Below, one piece after another: positions 24,549-36,044 of a DNA stretch of 64,000 nt. The notes under the pieces were generated by a model. It worked only from the letters and a program-made list of their open reading frames with translations, was not told the origin of the DNA and searched no databases. The stretch is from assembly GCA_964247055.1 (NCBI GenBank), contig OZ176051.1, positions 15,004,001 through 15,068,000 on the forward strand, read 5' to 3'. The stretch is from Paragordius varius. Taxonomy: Eukaryota; Nematomorpha. Position 1 is the stretch's first letter. Each line of letters starts with the position of its first letter. The translations under genes were made by a program, and so were the position numbers.

Positions 24549-25199
24549 TCTTCTTTTTAGTTTTGTGTTTATAATTTAAAAAAATCTATGAATTCTTTAT
24601 ATCTTAACCTCAGCCACGGGCACCTATCACCAATTTTTTAAGTCCCACGTTATTCATTAAAATGAGAATATTATTTAACCAACCCTACTTTATATCTTGA
24701 GGTTTATAACTATTATATAAAATAATAGAGAAGAAAAAATTTTTTGACGCGCAAAAATTTAATTGTAAAGGATTCCATGGTGGTGATGAAAAGATGTTTA
24801 GTTTAAAAATTACTTAAATCTGGCATACTCATCTCTGAGTTTAATGTCAATGGGCCTTAATGTGTCTACCCTCAACCTGTTTTCTTGGGTAATTTTAGAA
24901 AAAAAATAATTAATGTTCAAATATTTAAAGCGAGTTAGCTTCCAGTTGTATATGGTTTCACCTAAATATGGGGATATATAACTCCTTAAACGAAACAAAC
25001 TTCTTTAAATTAATATATAAGTTAAATTTTCATAATTTTTAATAAATTATCTGAATCTCCCCCAACAGAGTCCAGCTAGTGTATGCTTAAAACTGTTTTA
25101 AATAAGTCGAAACTATAAATGTAAAGGGGGTAGAATCAATAACGCCAATGTGATTAGAATATATAGAATTTTATGTCAAAAAACATGCAAAGAATTAAA

Positions 25200-25470
25200 A
25201 TTTTGGTAAATTTAAAAGCCAGAAATTATGGTTTTTAAGTTTTATGTTTTTTAATTCATACAATTAAAACAGTAGAAGAGGCGTGGTGTATTAACCTATT
25301 GAAAATAACTTTCCTGTGCTCGTTAGGCACAAATCCAAAAGCCCCATGATAATCAAGACATTTATTGGAATAAATTAGGATGCTTATATACCTCAAAATT
25401 TTGGTAGCAGTATATATGTTAATAATAATTTTTAAAGATTTATAATTATGATTTTTTAAAACCCACAATC
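25200..25470 (-). repeat. fragment of the E-element cassette
   Basis: The minus strand contains TTATCATGGGGCTTTTGG and neighbouring words also found in forward orientation at about 43.5 kb and 44.8 kb. It is a partial copy of the internal cassette of element E. The minus-strand frame here is not considered a gene. Confidence 0.45.
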
Positions 25471-25869
25471 TTAAAAAAACAGAGGCATATTAAATAATTT
25501 TAATTTTAGGGCTGGAATTAAAAAATAGGTATGCGTTTTTAAAAGTTATTATTTTAAATAATAAATAACCACTTATTTTATATTTTAATTAGTTTTTTGT
25601 TTGAATGAAATACAAAGGGTCGCTTTCACGGATTCTTGCATCGGACAAAAGAAATGCAAGCTCTGCCTTCGTTAAACATATATATAGATAAATAGAATAT
25701 AATGTATAATTTATTAAAAGAAACGCTTCAAGTAAATATATTTTTTCGTATTTTGATATGTAAAAAGCGTTATTATGGGTTAAAAGGTTACGGTGTGTTC
25801 CTATTAAGAAAGATAAATAACATCCGATTGCCTCCCTTCACAATTCGATAGCTAAATTAAAAAAAAATC

Positions 25870-26110
25870 AATAAAAATGAAATTATACGGACAATAAGCA
25901 TCATAAATATAAGGACAAATATTTTTTCTATCAGTTTATAAACCTTAATTATTTTCATATAACTTATTCAATTACAATTATAAAATATATAATTGATTGT
26001 GTCACCACTAAACATATCAACTTTATACTTTACAATTAAAAACAATGAGTTATATATAATTAGAAATAAAGCTTGAAAAGTATGGTTGTCTTTTAGAAAA
26101 AAATATTTGT
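25870..26110. mobile_element. small inverted-repeat transposon, TACAGTAAAAA family (copy b)
   Basis: GAAATTATACGGACAATAAG, AAGGACAAATATTTTTTCTA and, on the other side, AAGTATGGTTGTCTTTTAGA with AAAAATATTTGTCTTTATAT give the mirrored structure of the family. The outermost bases are worn. It lies just downstream of the 3' end of the minus-strand secreted-protein gene. Confidence 0.55.
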
Positions 26111-26229
26111 CTTTATATTTTTAATTCGCAGATTATATAAGTTATCTCGTGAACACAAAAATGTTGTTTTTTGTCAGGTTAATTGAATGCCTTCTTTTTG
26201 TACCCTCAGACAATGTTAATGTTTAAATT

Positions 26230-28436
26230 TTATACCGCTAAAGTGGCCATCATATTAGCGGGGAGAGCAGTTATGGTGTAGTTAACAATTCGACTTCCTT
26301 CATTCTGGCCTCTAGTTTCTCCTGGGTTAACTGTTACCATGGGGACAGGATTGGCCGGATCTCCTTCAGTTACAACGCCATTTACAACAGTCAAGGTCCG
26401 TGCGTTGTTTGTCACAGCTAAATAATAAAATGTAGCCTAAGACAATATATAGTTAAAGCATGGGCAACCGGCTTTTTTGAGTAAGACAAGATTTTATACT
26501 TAATAGATTCGATTTTCATAAAACAGTTTTAATAACCCATAATTTTTGCACTAAACTAGCGAAAATTCTTAAAATAGTAGTTTTTACATTTTATGTTTAA
26601 TATCCACTAAAATCTTTAACCCATGTTGATTCCACTGCTTTAGGCGATAAAAAATGGAATATAACATCAAAGTAATACATCAGTTTAGTTAAAACCGCAA
26701 GACTAATTGGGAAAAATACATTAAAATTTGATGAAATCATATAAATATATATAATGAGTGATAGTTTAGTTTTTGCAAAAAATTATCTTTTCTTAAATTT
26801 GGAGAAAATTTTTATAAGGTATCTCATAATGAATTATTTATTATTTCTACCTTATTATCTTATGGGGAGAAATTTGGTACAGAAGAATTTTAAATTTAAT
26901 TATAAAATTTAAAATATTGGGTCAAATTTCTTAACTTTTAGGCACGTTATATAAATATGAAAAACGTATATTTGTGAAAATCTGTTCACTTTTTCATAGC
27001 CCTTTTTCTTTTGATATTTAGGAATTGCTAGGACAGAATGGGTAAATATAGATGCAGCTCTAAATCTTAAAAAGCCCCAAAAACTATGAGTTTTAATGAG
27101 AACAATAATAATAATTTTAACCAAAAACAAACTTCAAAGCCTTAGTTGTAAACAAGTTTAACTGTATGAAACAAGACTACCCTAAAAGGTATTGTGTGTT
27201 CACACAACAATAAAAATTTAATGAAATGTTCAATATTTTAATATGATTAGCAATATTAATTGCCCTAAAGTAATTTGTGCATATATAAAATTTTTGTTCG
27301 TTCCATTTATATAAGTTGGAATTAATGAAACGCTACTTTATAAAATATTATCATAAATAAAAATGCAAAACTTACTCATGGTGCAACCATTGTAAGTGTA
27401 CACATTTAAAGAAGCCGTACAAGCAGCCATTGCACCCGCGGTAATTACTAGAGCGACGTCGCCTCTCACCATACGACTTGAGCCGTCAGGAAATATATTT
27501 GTTCCATTCAGGGTAACCGTACATTGACCTACCAATTTAAGTTAAGCAAGAAAGGAAAATTTAAATTTGTTAATTCAGAAAATATTTTGCTTAATATATC
27601 AAGAATTATTTTGTTTCAGAATATAATTCAATAGTGTGTGTTTTACATTGAGCAATTTTAACTATATACACTCCGTCCCCAATTACTGAAGATAATATAA
27701 TATATTCTGTGAAGTTGGTTTTTGTGATTGATTTAAAGAGAGTATTAAAAATTTCGTGATTAGATCTTCATTGGAGAAAATGGCAAAATTTGCTTATATT
27801 CTATGATTATTTTAAGGAAAGCTAAATATACCACTAAAATATATAATAGACCACATAAAAAGCAATTAGATGTAGGCTCCAAAAGTCCCAAATTTTTCTG
27901 CATTTTAAAATGGGCTACTTCACACATAAACTCAAAAATGCCGAAAATCCGAACTAGAAATATTAAATATATGCTAAAATTTGAAATACAAATAATGGAT
28001 ATTTGTAAAAATTTGGTTTTGTAACAAAATTTTGTTGAAGCGTGCATACTGTTTTAAACGACTCTATAGTTTGATGCTGATTTCTATTACCCAGAATTTT
28101 AATATAAAGGTTGTTTGCTGTTAAATATTGAGGAGTTTTTTAAACTTTTTAATTAATATCAATTTAAGATTAATTAAAATTCTGAGGTGATAGAAATGCT
28201 CAGCGTCATTAAATAATAAAGATAAAGTATTTATATAATACCAGAATGTTATGAATTACAGTAAAAATTGAAATTATACGGAACTATAAATATAAAGACA
28301 AATATTTTTTTAAAAGGCAACCATATTGAATCTTGATTTTTTTAAAATATAACTCATTGTTTTAAACTGCAAAATGTAAAATAGAGTGTGAATTGTAGCC
28401 CAATCAATTTTGTAGTTTATGAATATGTATAAATAT

Positions 28437-28467
<31 letters not shown>

Positions 28468-28804
28468 GGTTTTAAAAAGTAGAGTGGTCTTTCGAAAAAA
28501 TATTTTTGTCTTTATATTTTTACGTTTTGTCCGTATTTCTATTTTTATTATAAATCATTATGGGATAAATCAAGGTTTAAAAAGTATAATAATTTTCTTT
28601 TGAAAAAAATTTCTTTATGTAATACGTTTTGTACGTATATTTTTTTAAATATTTTTTAACAAAATATTTTCAAAAGATCTTACCTGAGCTTTCGGGTGGA
28701 ATTTCTGCATTTTTTATGGTTAAAGAATTGTAGGAATGTGTATTCAATAATAATAATATTATTACAATATTACACAAAAGACTTGTTTGTAACATTTTAG
28801 ACAT
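26230..28804 (-). CDS. secreted 153-residue protein of unknown family, three exons
   Basis: Exons on the minus strand are 28804-28684, 27528-27376 and 26417-26230. Splice sites are consensus (TCAG/GTAAG, TTGGTAG/GT, ATGA/GTAAGT, TTTAG/CT) and both junction phases match, giving one uninterrupted 153-residue product. Residues 1-25 form a signal peptide (MSKMLQTSLLCNIVIILLLL then NTHSY). The mature part has three Cys (QCTVTL, AACTAS, NGCTM), two N-glycosylation sequons (NGT, NYT) and many beta-type Thr/Val stretches such as NARTLTVVNGVVTEG. It ends in ALPANMMATLAV. It has no transmembrane segment, so it is probably exported. The low Lys/Arg and high Val/Thr/Asn content suggests a beta-sandwich or cuticle/secretion-type protein, but I recognise no family. 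Intron 1 contains element-E and TACAGTAAAAA debris. A second in-frame Met at residue 4 could also serve as start. I am confident of the structure, not the function. Confidence 0.85.
26909..27130. other. intron 2 of the secreted-protein gene, no separate gene
   Basis: This lies in the 26418-27375 intron. A minus-strand frame here has no supporting features and is not called as a gene. Confidence 0.5.
27640..28210 (+). repeat. element E fragment in intron 1 of the secreted-protein gene
   Basis: AAATATTAAATATATGCTAAA, AACAAAATTTTGTTGAAGCGT and ATTCTGAGGTGATAGAAATG match, in order, words of element E at 43.6-43.8 and 46.5 kb. Open frames on both strands across 27.76-28.05 kb come from the repeat and are not genes. 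Confidence 0.5.
28258..28553. mobile_element. small inverted-repeat transposon, TACAGTAAAAA family (copy c)
   Basis: The left end TACAGTAAAAATTGAAATTA is mirrored by TTTTTACGTTTTGTCCGTAT at the right, with a (TA)n run in the middle (about 28437-28463). It is inserted in intron 1 of the secreted-protein gene. A second partial right end follows at about 28.57-28.65 kb. Confidence 0.65.
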
Positions 28805-28809
28805 TAAAT

Positions 28810-30700
28810 GAAGAAAAATAATTTGATTTTTAAATTATTGCTTAATAAGAACATTACACGTGTTCCAGGTAAAATAAACAATAACATTAACTAGAAAAAT
28901 GACTCATATATGTATATAGATATTTATTACTGATTATGGAGAAACATTATTGGCTTAAAGAAATAAATGGGTGAATAGTTAAAAGTATATAAACAAAGAA
29001 AAACCTAACTAGTGTCCAAAAAAACTGATCAAAATTTTAAACATTTTTGTGGCAAATTATTAGTTTTTTTAAATAAAATAAAAGAATAACAAATAAATTG
29101 CATAGCTACCCAAGAATATATTTATAGATAACACAGTAAAACCCTTTATATTTGACATTGATTGTGATAAATATATGTGTCGTTAGCTCGTTTATGAATT
29201 ACAATAAAAAATGAAATATACAGACAAAATAAAATGTAAAATAAGGTCAGTGACTATTATTTTTTGACCATGGTCATTTCAGCTGTTTTTTGAAAAATTG
29301 CTAGTATTTTTTTTGGAAGAAAAATAGTAAGTTATTTTTTAAAATATTATAAAAATATATAAATATTTAAATTTGCTTATTTAAAAATTTAAAATATTAA
29401 ACATGCATCCTTAAAACATTAGCATTTAAGCATATCCAGTTATTTCGAAAAAGAAAACAATCCAACTTTTTATAAAATATTCAATTATTCCATGTATGTG
29501 AACTAATTATATGAAAAAACATTTTATAATTGGATATTTCAATGATCAAAGAATGCGTAAAAGAAACAAGAAAAATTTTATTTGAAATATCCAGTATTAA
29601 AAGTAAATTCAGAAGTAATTTCATAAACCAATATCGCATGATATTTACTTAAGTAAAAAGTGGTCAGGACCATGGTCTGACCGGACTTTTTTGAAAAAGC
29701 TGTCAAATGCACAACCCTAATAATGAAACATATTTATACAGTGATCCTTTTTGTAATTCGTTTAAGTAAACTTATCATGGGAGATATATATATATATATT
29801 ATATATCTCAATTTTTTTTTAAATAATATGTTAAGAATAATGTTTATCTATTGTTGTTTTAAAATGGCCTTTAATACATTTTAGCTGTATGATAAGTTTT
29901 ACTGATACTCACGGTATTTTATCTTTCATATATTTAATTTTTATACTCCAATTATAAATAAAAGTATAATATTAGAGTAGCCGTTTATAGGTTTGCCCAG
30001 TTTAGGATTTTAGAATGTTAATAAACTGTAAAAATATTAATGGGAAAACAATGTTAAATTTTTTATCAAAATAACTTTTAAAACTATACTTTATTAAGTT
30101 CTCGCCCTAAAATGTCTTCAGAAAAATGGTGATAAAGTATTAAAGTTTAACATAGTAGCAGGATGTAACGGTATAAACTAAATTGATCCTTAATGATAGA
30201 TTGAAAATTATATACAGACACACAAATATTTACTCGATATTGTAATACTTGATTTTTCCATATAAAATTATGTTATGAAATTATATCGATTTCACCTCTT
30301 ACCAAAACGATAAATCTTTTAAATAAAACTAAAATTTATATGTATTTTGTAAAATAACTGTTTATAAATCGTATTTATTTGATTCTAACACGCTAAAACT
30401 AACTATAATTTAATAAGATCACATCTAACATTAATATAATCAGAAATTATTGCATCATTTGTATAATCCAACATGTATATATGTAATTACATTGTCCATA
30501 TTTAAATAAGAGGATTCATAAAAGGAATAAAATATTAATTGATATGAAGTTAGGTAACTACTTTTAGTTGTATAAATAATTGATTATCAGCTTCCTACTT
30601 ATGGCTTTTGTTGGCAAAAATATGGAGGCTATAGAATTTAAAACGAATATGAATCAATCATTGGCAAAAATATACATAAAATAATATTAGATTTAATCAT
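28810..30700. other. AT-rich intergenic DNA with a weak inverted pair
   Basis: No gene. Around 29248-29290 and 29668-29710, GACCATGGTC and CAGCTTTTT-type words occur in inverted order (TTTGACCATGGTCATTTCAGC against CAGGACCATGGTCTGACC), hinting at a roughly 450-bp inverted-repeat element. I could not fix its ends. A (TA)n run lies near 29785-29805. Confidence 0.35.
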
Positions 30701-30702
30701 GG

Positions 30703-30807
30703 ATGTCAGTATCAGGGGTGAAACAAAATAAATCTGAATTGACAGTTGCAGTCGATACAGGTTCATGTGATTTATATGAAGTGATGAGTAACATATGCAA
30801 AATTTAA
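30703..30807 (+). pseudogene. aspartic-protease-like exon fragment (A1 family, DTGS motif)
   Basis: A 34-codon frame MSVSGVKQNK... contains SELTVAVDTGSCDLYE. This matches the first active-site segment of pepsin-family (A1) proteases, whose consensus is hydrophobic-DTGSs-x-LW preceded by a strand such as ft-v-v. The catalytic Asp sits in DTGS; the usual Trp after it is Tyr, and Cys replaces the second Ser. Following residues EVMSNICKI reach a Cys where A1 enzymes have one. The second DTG/DSG half, flap Tyr and propeptide were not found nearby, so this is either one exon of a gene whose other exons I missed or an isolated remnant. A match by chance is possible because the motif is short. Confidence 0.35.
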
Positions 30808-31079
30808 TTCAGCCAATTTTCTAAATACAATAAAGATTTATAATTAAATTTAATTGTATATTTTAAGCAATACGGCCGTTTTTAAATATAAAGATAGCAT
30901 ATAATTTTATAATAACGTGATTCGTAACGCCAAATATATTATAGATGAAAGATTTTAACTGTAGCTCGCTTTTCATAAAGTTCCAGCCGTATGTATTGGT
31001 CGGTATGATTTCACAAGTGTTAATATTACTAATTTAAGTGATGTAAGCGACTATGATCGTAATCAGAAATAAATTTATA

Positions 31080-31603
31080 TTTGAAAGCTTGTTGGGCGAA
31101 CAAATTTGAAGGCTTTAGGCCTTCTCCTCAATGGCAACAATGGATGGGAACTAGAACAACCAAACAGAGATCGGAACGGGGTTGATGGAGTGCTATTACG
31201 AGGTAAATGTATTTTTAGGTTCTTTGGAACACATTCAATGGGCGTTTGTTTCCTACAAAGATTTGGAAGCATGGTACTCAAGCAGGACTCGTTTTCAAAA
31301 CGAAGCTCGGACTTGGTCGATCGATGGAAAGCTGATGGACGGGAAGTCGAGCCTACAAAGTGCGAGGTAGGCTTGCTGTGGTCAATGGACTCTGGTCTTT
31401 GGGACGGAACTTGGTTGGCGGGAGATTTGGAGCAACTCAACAAGATGCGTGCTGGAGACAATGATCACCACTGGGGGCATTCCCTCCCTCCCCTCGGATC
31501 AAACAACATTGACTGCTTCTTGGAGGATGATGGTATTCGGCTTGAATGCACAATAAACTCTCATTACACTTGTGGAGAGTTTTTGGGCCAGACTCCTCTC
31601 TAA
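31080..31603 (+). CDS. GC-rich island with a 165-codon open frame, unknown
   Basis: An island of nearly balanced base composition in otherwise AT-rich DNA. On the plus strand a frame from ATG at 31106 to a stop at 31603 encodes 165 residues (MKALGLLLNGNNGWELEQ ... GEFLGQTPL). A shorter plus frame (31182-31370) and a 128-codon minus frame (31461-31075) overlap it, so codon sense is ambiguous. The plus-1 product has Trp and Cys scattered and several charged runs, no signal peptide and no recognised domain. The frame ends inside the hairpin cluster that follows. Options include a captured cDNA or transposon fragment, or structured non-coding RNA. Composition suggests an origin different from the surroundings. 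Confidence 0.35.
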
Positions 31604-31781
31604 TGGGAGAATAAATCCTCCTTTGGGGAAAATCAACTCTTACTAATTTGAAAGAGTTGTTTTCCTCACTCGTGTGAAGGAGGAATTATTTCTCCCATTA
31701 GAGAGTGAGTCAGGCCCCCAAGTCCAAAATTTTGTTTTGAGCACTCTTACTCCCGGACGCTCAAAATAAAATTTTGGACTT
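31583..31781. other. cluster of three long hairpins
   Basis: Outer hairpin: 31583-31623 pairs with 31677-31721 (TCTCTAATGGGAGAA against TTCTCCCATTAGAGA, with a few bulges). Nested in its loop, 31627-31641 pairs with 31652-31665 (AAAATCAACTCTT against AAGAGTTGTTTTCC). Immediately downstream, 31720-31742 (AAGTCCAAAATTTTGTTTTG and AGC) pairs with 31759-31781, almost perfectly, around a 16-base loop. The cluster ends the GC-rich island and overlaps the last codons of the 165-codon frame. A G-run (about 31815-31826) follows 35 bases later. Confidence 0.8.
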
Positions 31782-31829
31782 AGAATATTTTTTAATTTTT
31801 TTTCTCGCCCTTTTGGGGGGGGGGGCTAT

Positions 31830-32060
31830 ATATATTTATTGATATTTTTTAATTTTTTTTGAAATAAAAAATGATAATAAATTCAAGATTATTTATTAAA
31901 ATATTAATTTTCTATAAATATTCAATTTCTTTGATATTCATTCTTGTTTAGTTGAATTTTGATTTTCTGTCAATTTGTTGTTGGTGTCTCGTCATTGAAT
32001 TCTTTATTTTAACTTATTTGTTTTGTTTGTATTTTGGATAATTTTGTGCGTATTTTCAAA
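31830..32060. other. AT-rich DNA
   Basis: Nothing recognisable. Confidence 0.4.
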
Positions 32061-32275
32061 ATCTAAAAAATATAAATAGATAAAAATTACACTATTTTTT
32101 ATTGATTCATAAAGTAAAAAGTTAAACATTTCTAAAAAGAAAAAATATTAAAGACAAAAGAATTTCAGCGAAAGTTTCAAAAAAATCGATTCTTTTTACT
32201 CGTTTTTAGCAAATTAGTGGTTTTTACAAACAAATTTTTGTGGTTTAGTAAAATTAAGCTTTTTTAAATGGCAAA
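32060..32275 (+). repeat. dispersed repeat D, copy 2
   Basis: Matches 2400-2580 in the same orientation (TTTTTATTGATTCATAAAGTA; AGCAAATTAGTGGTTTTTA; TGTGGTTTAGTAAAATTAAG), with about 50 extra bases in the middle. Confidence 0.6.
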
Positions 32276-32298
32276 CTTAAAACCTCAAAAAGTTTATA

Positions 32299-32372
32299 GA
32301 AATGCATGCGGACCTTTAAGAAAATGAACCAACTCCAATCCCTCACCCTTACTCTAGCCCACAAATTCGAAA
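32299..32372 (-). repeat. truncated R1 copy
   Basis: An inverted partial R1: GCGGACCTTTAAGAAAATGA, ACCAACTCCAATCCCTCACC, CTAGCCCACAAATTCGAAAC. The first palindrome is half-deleted and the second is gone. Confidence 0.7.
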
Positions 32373-32721
32373 CCAATAGAGTGCTTTAAATTTGGATCAA
32401 AAAAAATTTTGCTCAAAACCGTAATAAAAACAGCTTTAGAATGTCGAAATGTGATAAAGATTAAAACAGAAGTATTAGCAGTGTTGTAACCTAATAAAAT
32501 AAGTTTCAAGGTTCAACCTTGGGGTTTTTTATATTAAAATATTTAATCAGCTGTTTCTTAAGAAAAGATAAAAGTAATATAATCTGTCTTATAAAAAAAT
32601 TCTGGTCTAAAAATATTAATATAAAAGATAAGTCAGAAAATACTGACAATTTTGTGTTCCCTATTTAAAAATTAATCATCAAAATCTGCAAAATTCAGAG
32701 ACACAGGTTTAAGTATGAAAT

Positions 32722-32812
32722 TAAAAAGAAATGCGTGGATCTCGGGTTTGCGGACTTGTTTAAGAAAACAAACCAAGTCCAATCCTTCACATAACCCTAG
32801 CCTACAAACTCG
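32722..32812 (-). repeat. truncated, diverged R1 copy
   Basis: An inverted copy with GAAATGCGTGGATCTCGGG, GCGGACTTGTTTAAGAAAA and CCTAGCCTACAAACTCG. The central palindromes are mostly lost. Confidence 0.65.
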
Positions 32813-32989
32813 CTTACATTTTATTTATCAAAATCCAACTAAATATTAACAAACACCTTATATTGCAAAATAAGATCAAGATATATAAACCATGTTAAAT
32901 ATCTAAAAATGCCAAATATAAATAAATTTAATTAAATTATAAATGTTCAATTATACAAAATATTCATAATATAATGTTTGGAATTCAAT

Positions 32990-33968
32990 CTTGTTAATGA
33001 TATTAATACAAGTAATTTGTTTCTAATATTGATATACGATGTATGCGTTTATGGTGATCATATCTTTGATTAAGTTAAGGAATCTCATGAGATGCCAAAA
33101 AATCACTAATTTTAGATAATTCTGAAAATTACAATCGCCATCATTTTCTGGGATGATTCTATCAACTAAAATATAAGATAGAAAGGTATTTACTAAAGTA
33201 TAAGAAAATTGATATCTGGATTTTAGAAGTATTTTCAACATAATTTTAAATATTGAGGGGTAAAACATCCAAAGTTTGAAAGGGGACTAAATAAGGTTGA
33301 CCTGCCTTTAACAATTAAATTTGCAAATAAAAAATTTCTTCATGAAAATAAATTCAAAAATGATATTTTATGTGTTTTATTTACATTTTCATTCTACCAG
33401 CCAAATTTTAAAAAAATATGAAAAGGCTTGTATATGATTTCACCAATGACGCCAAATAAATAGAAACAAATATTTTAGAAAACAAGAGCATTCCAAAAAC
33501 CAAGCAGGCAATGTTTGCTTTGGTGAAGGGAATAGTTTTTCTTATTTTTTAGATTGGTAGAATGAAAAAGCAGATTGAACACATAAAATATCATTTTAAA
33601 ATTTTTTTCATGAAAATATTTTTTTGCAAATTTTGTTGTTGAAAGTGCAGGTCAACCTTATTTATTTGCCTTAAAAACTTTGGATGTTTTAGCACCCAAT
33701 ATTTAAAATTATGTTGAAAATACTTCTAGAATCCAGTTATTAATTTTTTAATACTTTAATCAAATACGTTTCTATCTTATATTTTAGTTGATATATTTAT
33801 CCCAGAAAATGATGTTGATTATAATTTTCAGGATTATATACATCTAGTGATTTTTTTGGCATCTCATATTATTCCTTAATCTAAGTTATGATCACCATGA
33901 GCGCACACCGGATCGTATATCAATATTAGAATCATCAAAATTACCTGTATTTATATCAATAAGAATGC
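32990..33968. mobile_element. fold-back element with roughly 400-bp inverted arms
   Basis: 32990-33410 and 33545-33968 are inverted copies of each other around a spacer of about 135 bases. Matching words include TAATATTGATATACGAT / ATCGTATATCAATATTA, CATCATTTTCTGGGATGAT / ATCCCAGAAAATGATG and AAATAAGGTTGACCTGC / GCAGGTCAACCTTATTT. The arms have clearly diverged, so it is old. An 81-codon minus frame in the left arm is a by-product. No terminal motif assigns a superfamily. Confidence 0.75.
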
Positions 33969-34199
33969 TATTTTAAACAATGCTTCCAACATTAATTTGT
34001 GATCTACACTATGATAATACATCTATATATAAATAAAAGTATCTAATATCTTATAGAGGGTTATTGAAAAATAATCGTTTAATATATTTTGTGTGAATTA
34101 ATTTAGAAACTCTAAAATTTTTCATTTAAATATATTTTTGCATTTATGTGAATATAGATTATTTTTCGTATTGGTGGGCATTTATAATTACATATAAAA

Positions 34200-34965
34200 C
34201 TGAAAAAAATTAACTTTAACCTGTCTTTATTATAGTATGCCAAAATATTTAAATGCAAAAAAAAACAAAAAAATTTGGGAAACACACAAATTTTCTTATA
34301 TAATATTTTTACTGTATTTATATTTATTCATACAAAATTATTTGAAAATTAATAACTAACAATGCAATACCTAAAAAATAATAAAAAATTTCTCACCCCC
34401 AAATATTTTTACCTGTTTTGATAATTATAATAAAAATATTTTAAAATTATTATTAATTAACAATGCAATTCAGAAAAAACAAAAAATTCGCAAACCTGAA
34501 CATTACCTGTTTTTATTATAGTATGTCAAAATATTTAAAATTATTAATAATTTACAAGGTTAAATAAAATTTGTAATTTATTGAAAACCGCAATTTTTAG
34601 TATTTTTTAAAATGTCCAAATATATAGTAATTATTACAATTAACAATGTTAAATAAAAAAAAATAAATTGGACTAAATTTAAAAACCGCAATTTTTACCT
34701 GTATTTATTAGAATTTTCAAATAGTTATTACCAAAGTTAAATAAAAAAATGAAAAAAATTAAATTTGACTAAATTTATTAAAAACAATTTTTATTTGTAT
34801 TTATTAAAATATCTATAATATGTAGTAATTAATAACAAATAACAATGTTAAATAAAAAAGCAAAAAAATTAAATTTGACTAAATATATTAAAATTTCCAA
34901 AATATGTAGTAATCAATCACTAACAACTATATAAAATAATGAAAATACCAATTTTGCAACAGGTA
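34200..34965 (+). repeat. decayed tandem repeat, units about 110-150 bp
   Basis: About six irregular units, each with an ACCTGTTTTTATTATAGTAT-type segment, an AAAATATTTAAAATTATTAA segment, TAACAATGTTAAATAAAA and an AAACCGCAATTTTTA or related segment. Unit lengths vary and identity is low, so it is an old minisatellite or multiplied element fragment. Confidence 0.55.
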
Positions 34966-36044
34966 TTTATCATGTTGAAAATTAATTACTAAATTTAATT
35001 AGGAATAAACATGAAATGTGTGCATAAGCTAAATAACATTGCAAAATGAACCACATGTTATGTGTCATGGTTGGATACTTAAATAAAAAATTAACTTTTT
35101 TAACGAGAATCAGAAAAAATGGCGTCGAATTAGTTAAATATTAAAAGCCTGCAAAATGAGAAATTTTTTATAACCTAATACAGATTTAGGTATTTGCAAC
35201 TACGTTTTTATTAATACTTTCGCTATAGAATATTGATGGAAAAAGTATTTTTATAAAAAAAGTTAGACATAATTAGAAATGATAATAGAATCAAAATAAA
35301 AATAAAAATGCTCCGACCAACGATGAGGTATTAAAAATCAACAAAAGAAACTTCTAGACAACTTACAGTCCAAATGATATAGGATTAAAATAAACGTTGA
35401 TTTTTAAGACAGTTTTGATCATTGATATCAAATAATTGGATTTTACATGCCTAATTATCAATTTATTTATTAAATCAATACCATCACTGTAAATTTATAA
35501 GTTAAGATTAAATATTTTTTTTCAATATCAACAGCAAAGTTACTTTAATATTTAAATTCAAGCGTTATGACCGATACGTCAATTAAAAGCTTGTAAAATA
35601 ATAAAATACAGATTGACTACAATTAATTGTAAAAAAGAATATTTATTTATCATGTGCGTTACTATCTTTCAAAGAAATCCAATTTAGACTGAAAGTAATT
35701 AATTTTCTGGGAAAGTCTAATTAACAGCGTTTTTTAAATGATAATATTGATATTATTATTACGTGAATAATATATTTACCTTTAGCCAGCGTTAGTAAAA
35801 TATTTAATTGAGAATGTTTTTTTCGTTTACCTAGCACTCCGTTCCACTAACATGCACCTAAAGCGTAATGTTACCGAGTATAACAATCAGTTTTTCTTAA
35901 TATCGTATATATCGTTTCCTGTTCAAACAAATAAAACTACATATTTTTCGGCTTATAAACATTAAAGCGACTATAAGACTCTTGTTTTTGAACTTCAATA
36001 TCATTTTCATTTATTTTTTTACCATTTCGCTTTTAATTGTTGAT
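34966..36044. promoter_or_regulatory. upstream region of the M13-like gene
   Basis: AT-rich, with no gene seen. No distinct TATA or initiator could be singled out because the composition makes TATA-like words uninformative. Transcription of the M13-like gene should begin here, by inference from position only. Confidence 0.25.

Noticed and set aside
27760-28047. 95-codon minus frame and overlapping 73-codon plus frame
   Set aside because: They lie in an intron and derive from element E sequence found elsewhere without an open frame.
29240-29720. A defined transposon around the two ACCATGGTC words
   Set aside because: The inverted words are short and I found neither matching ends nor a target duplication; recorded only as a weak pattern.
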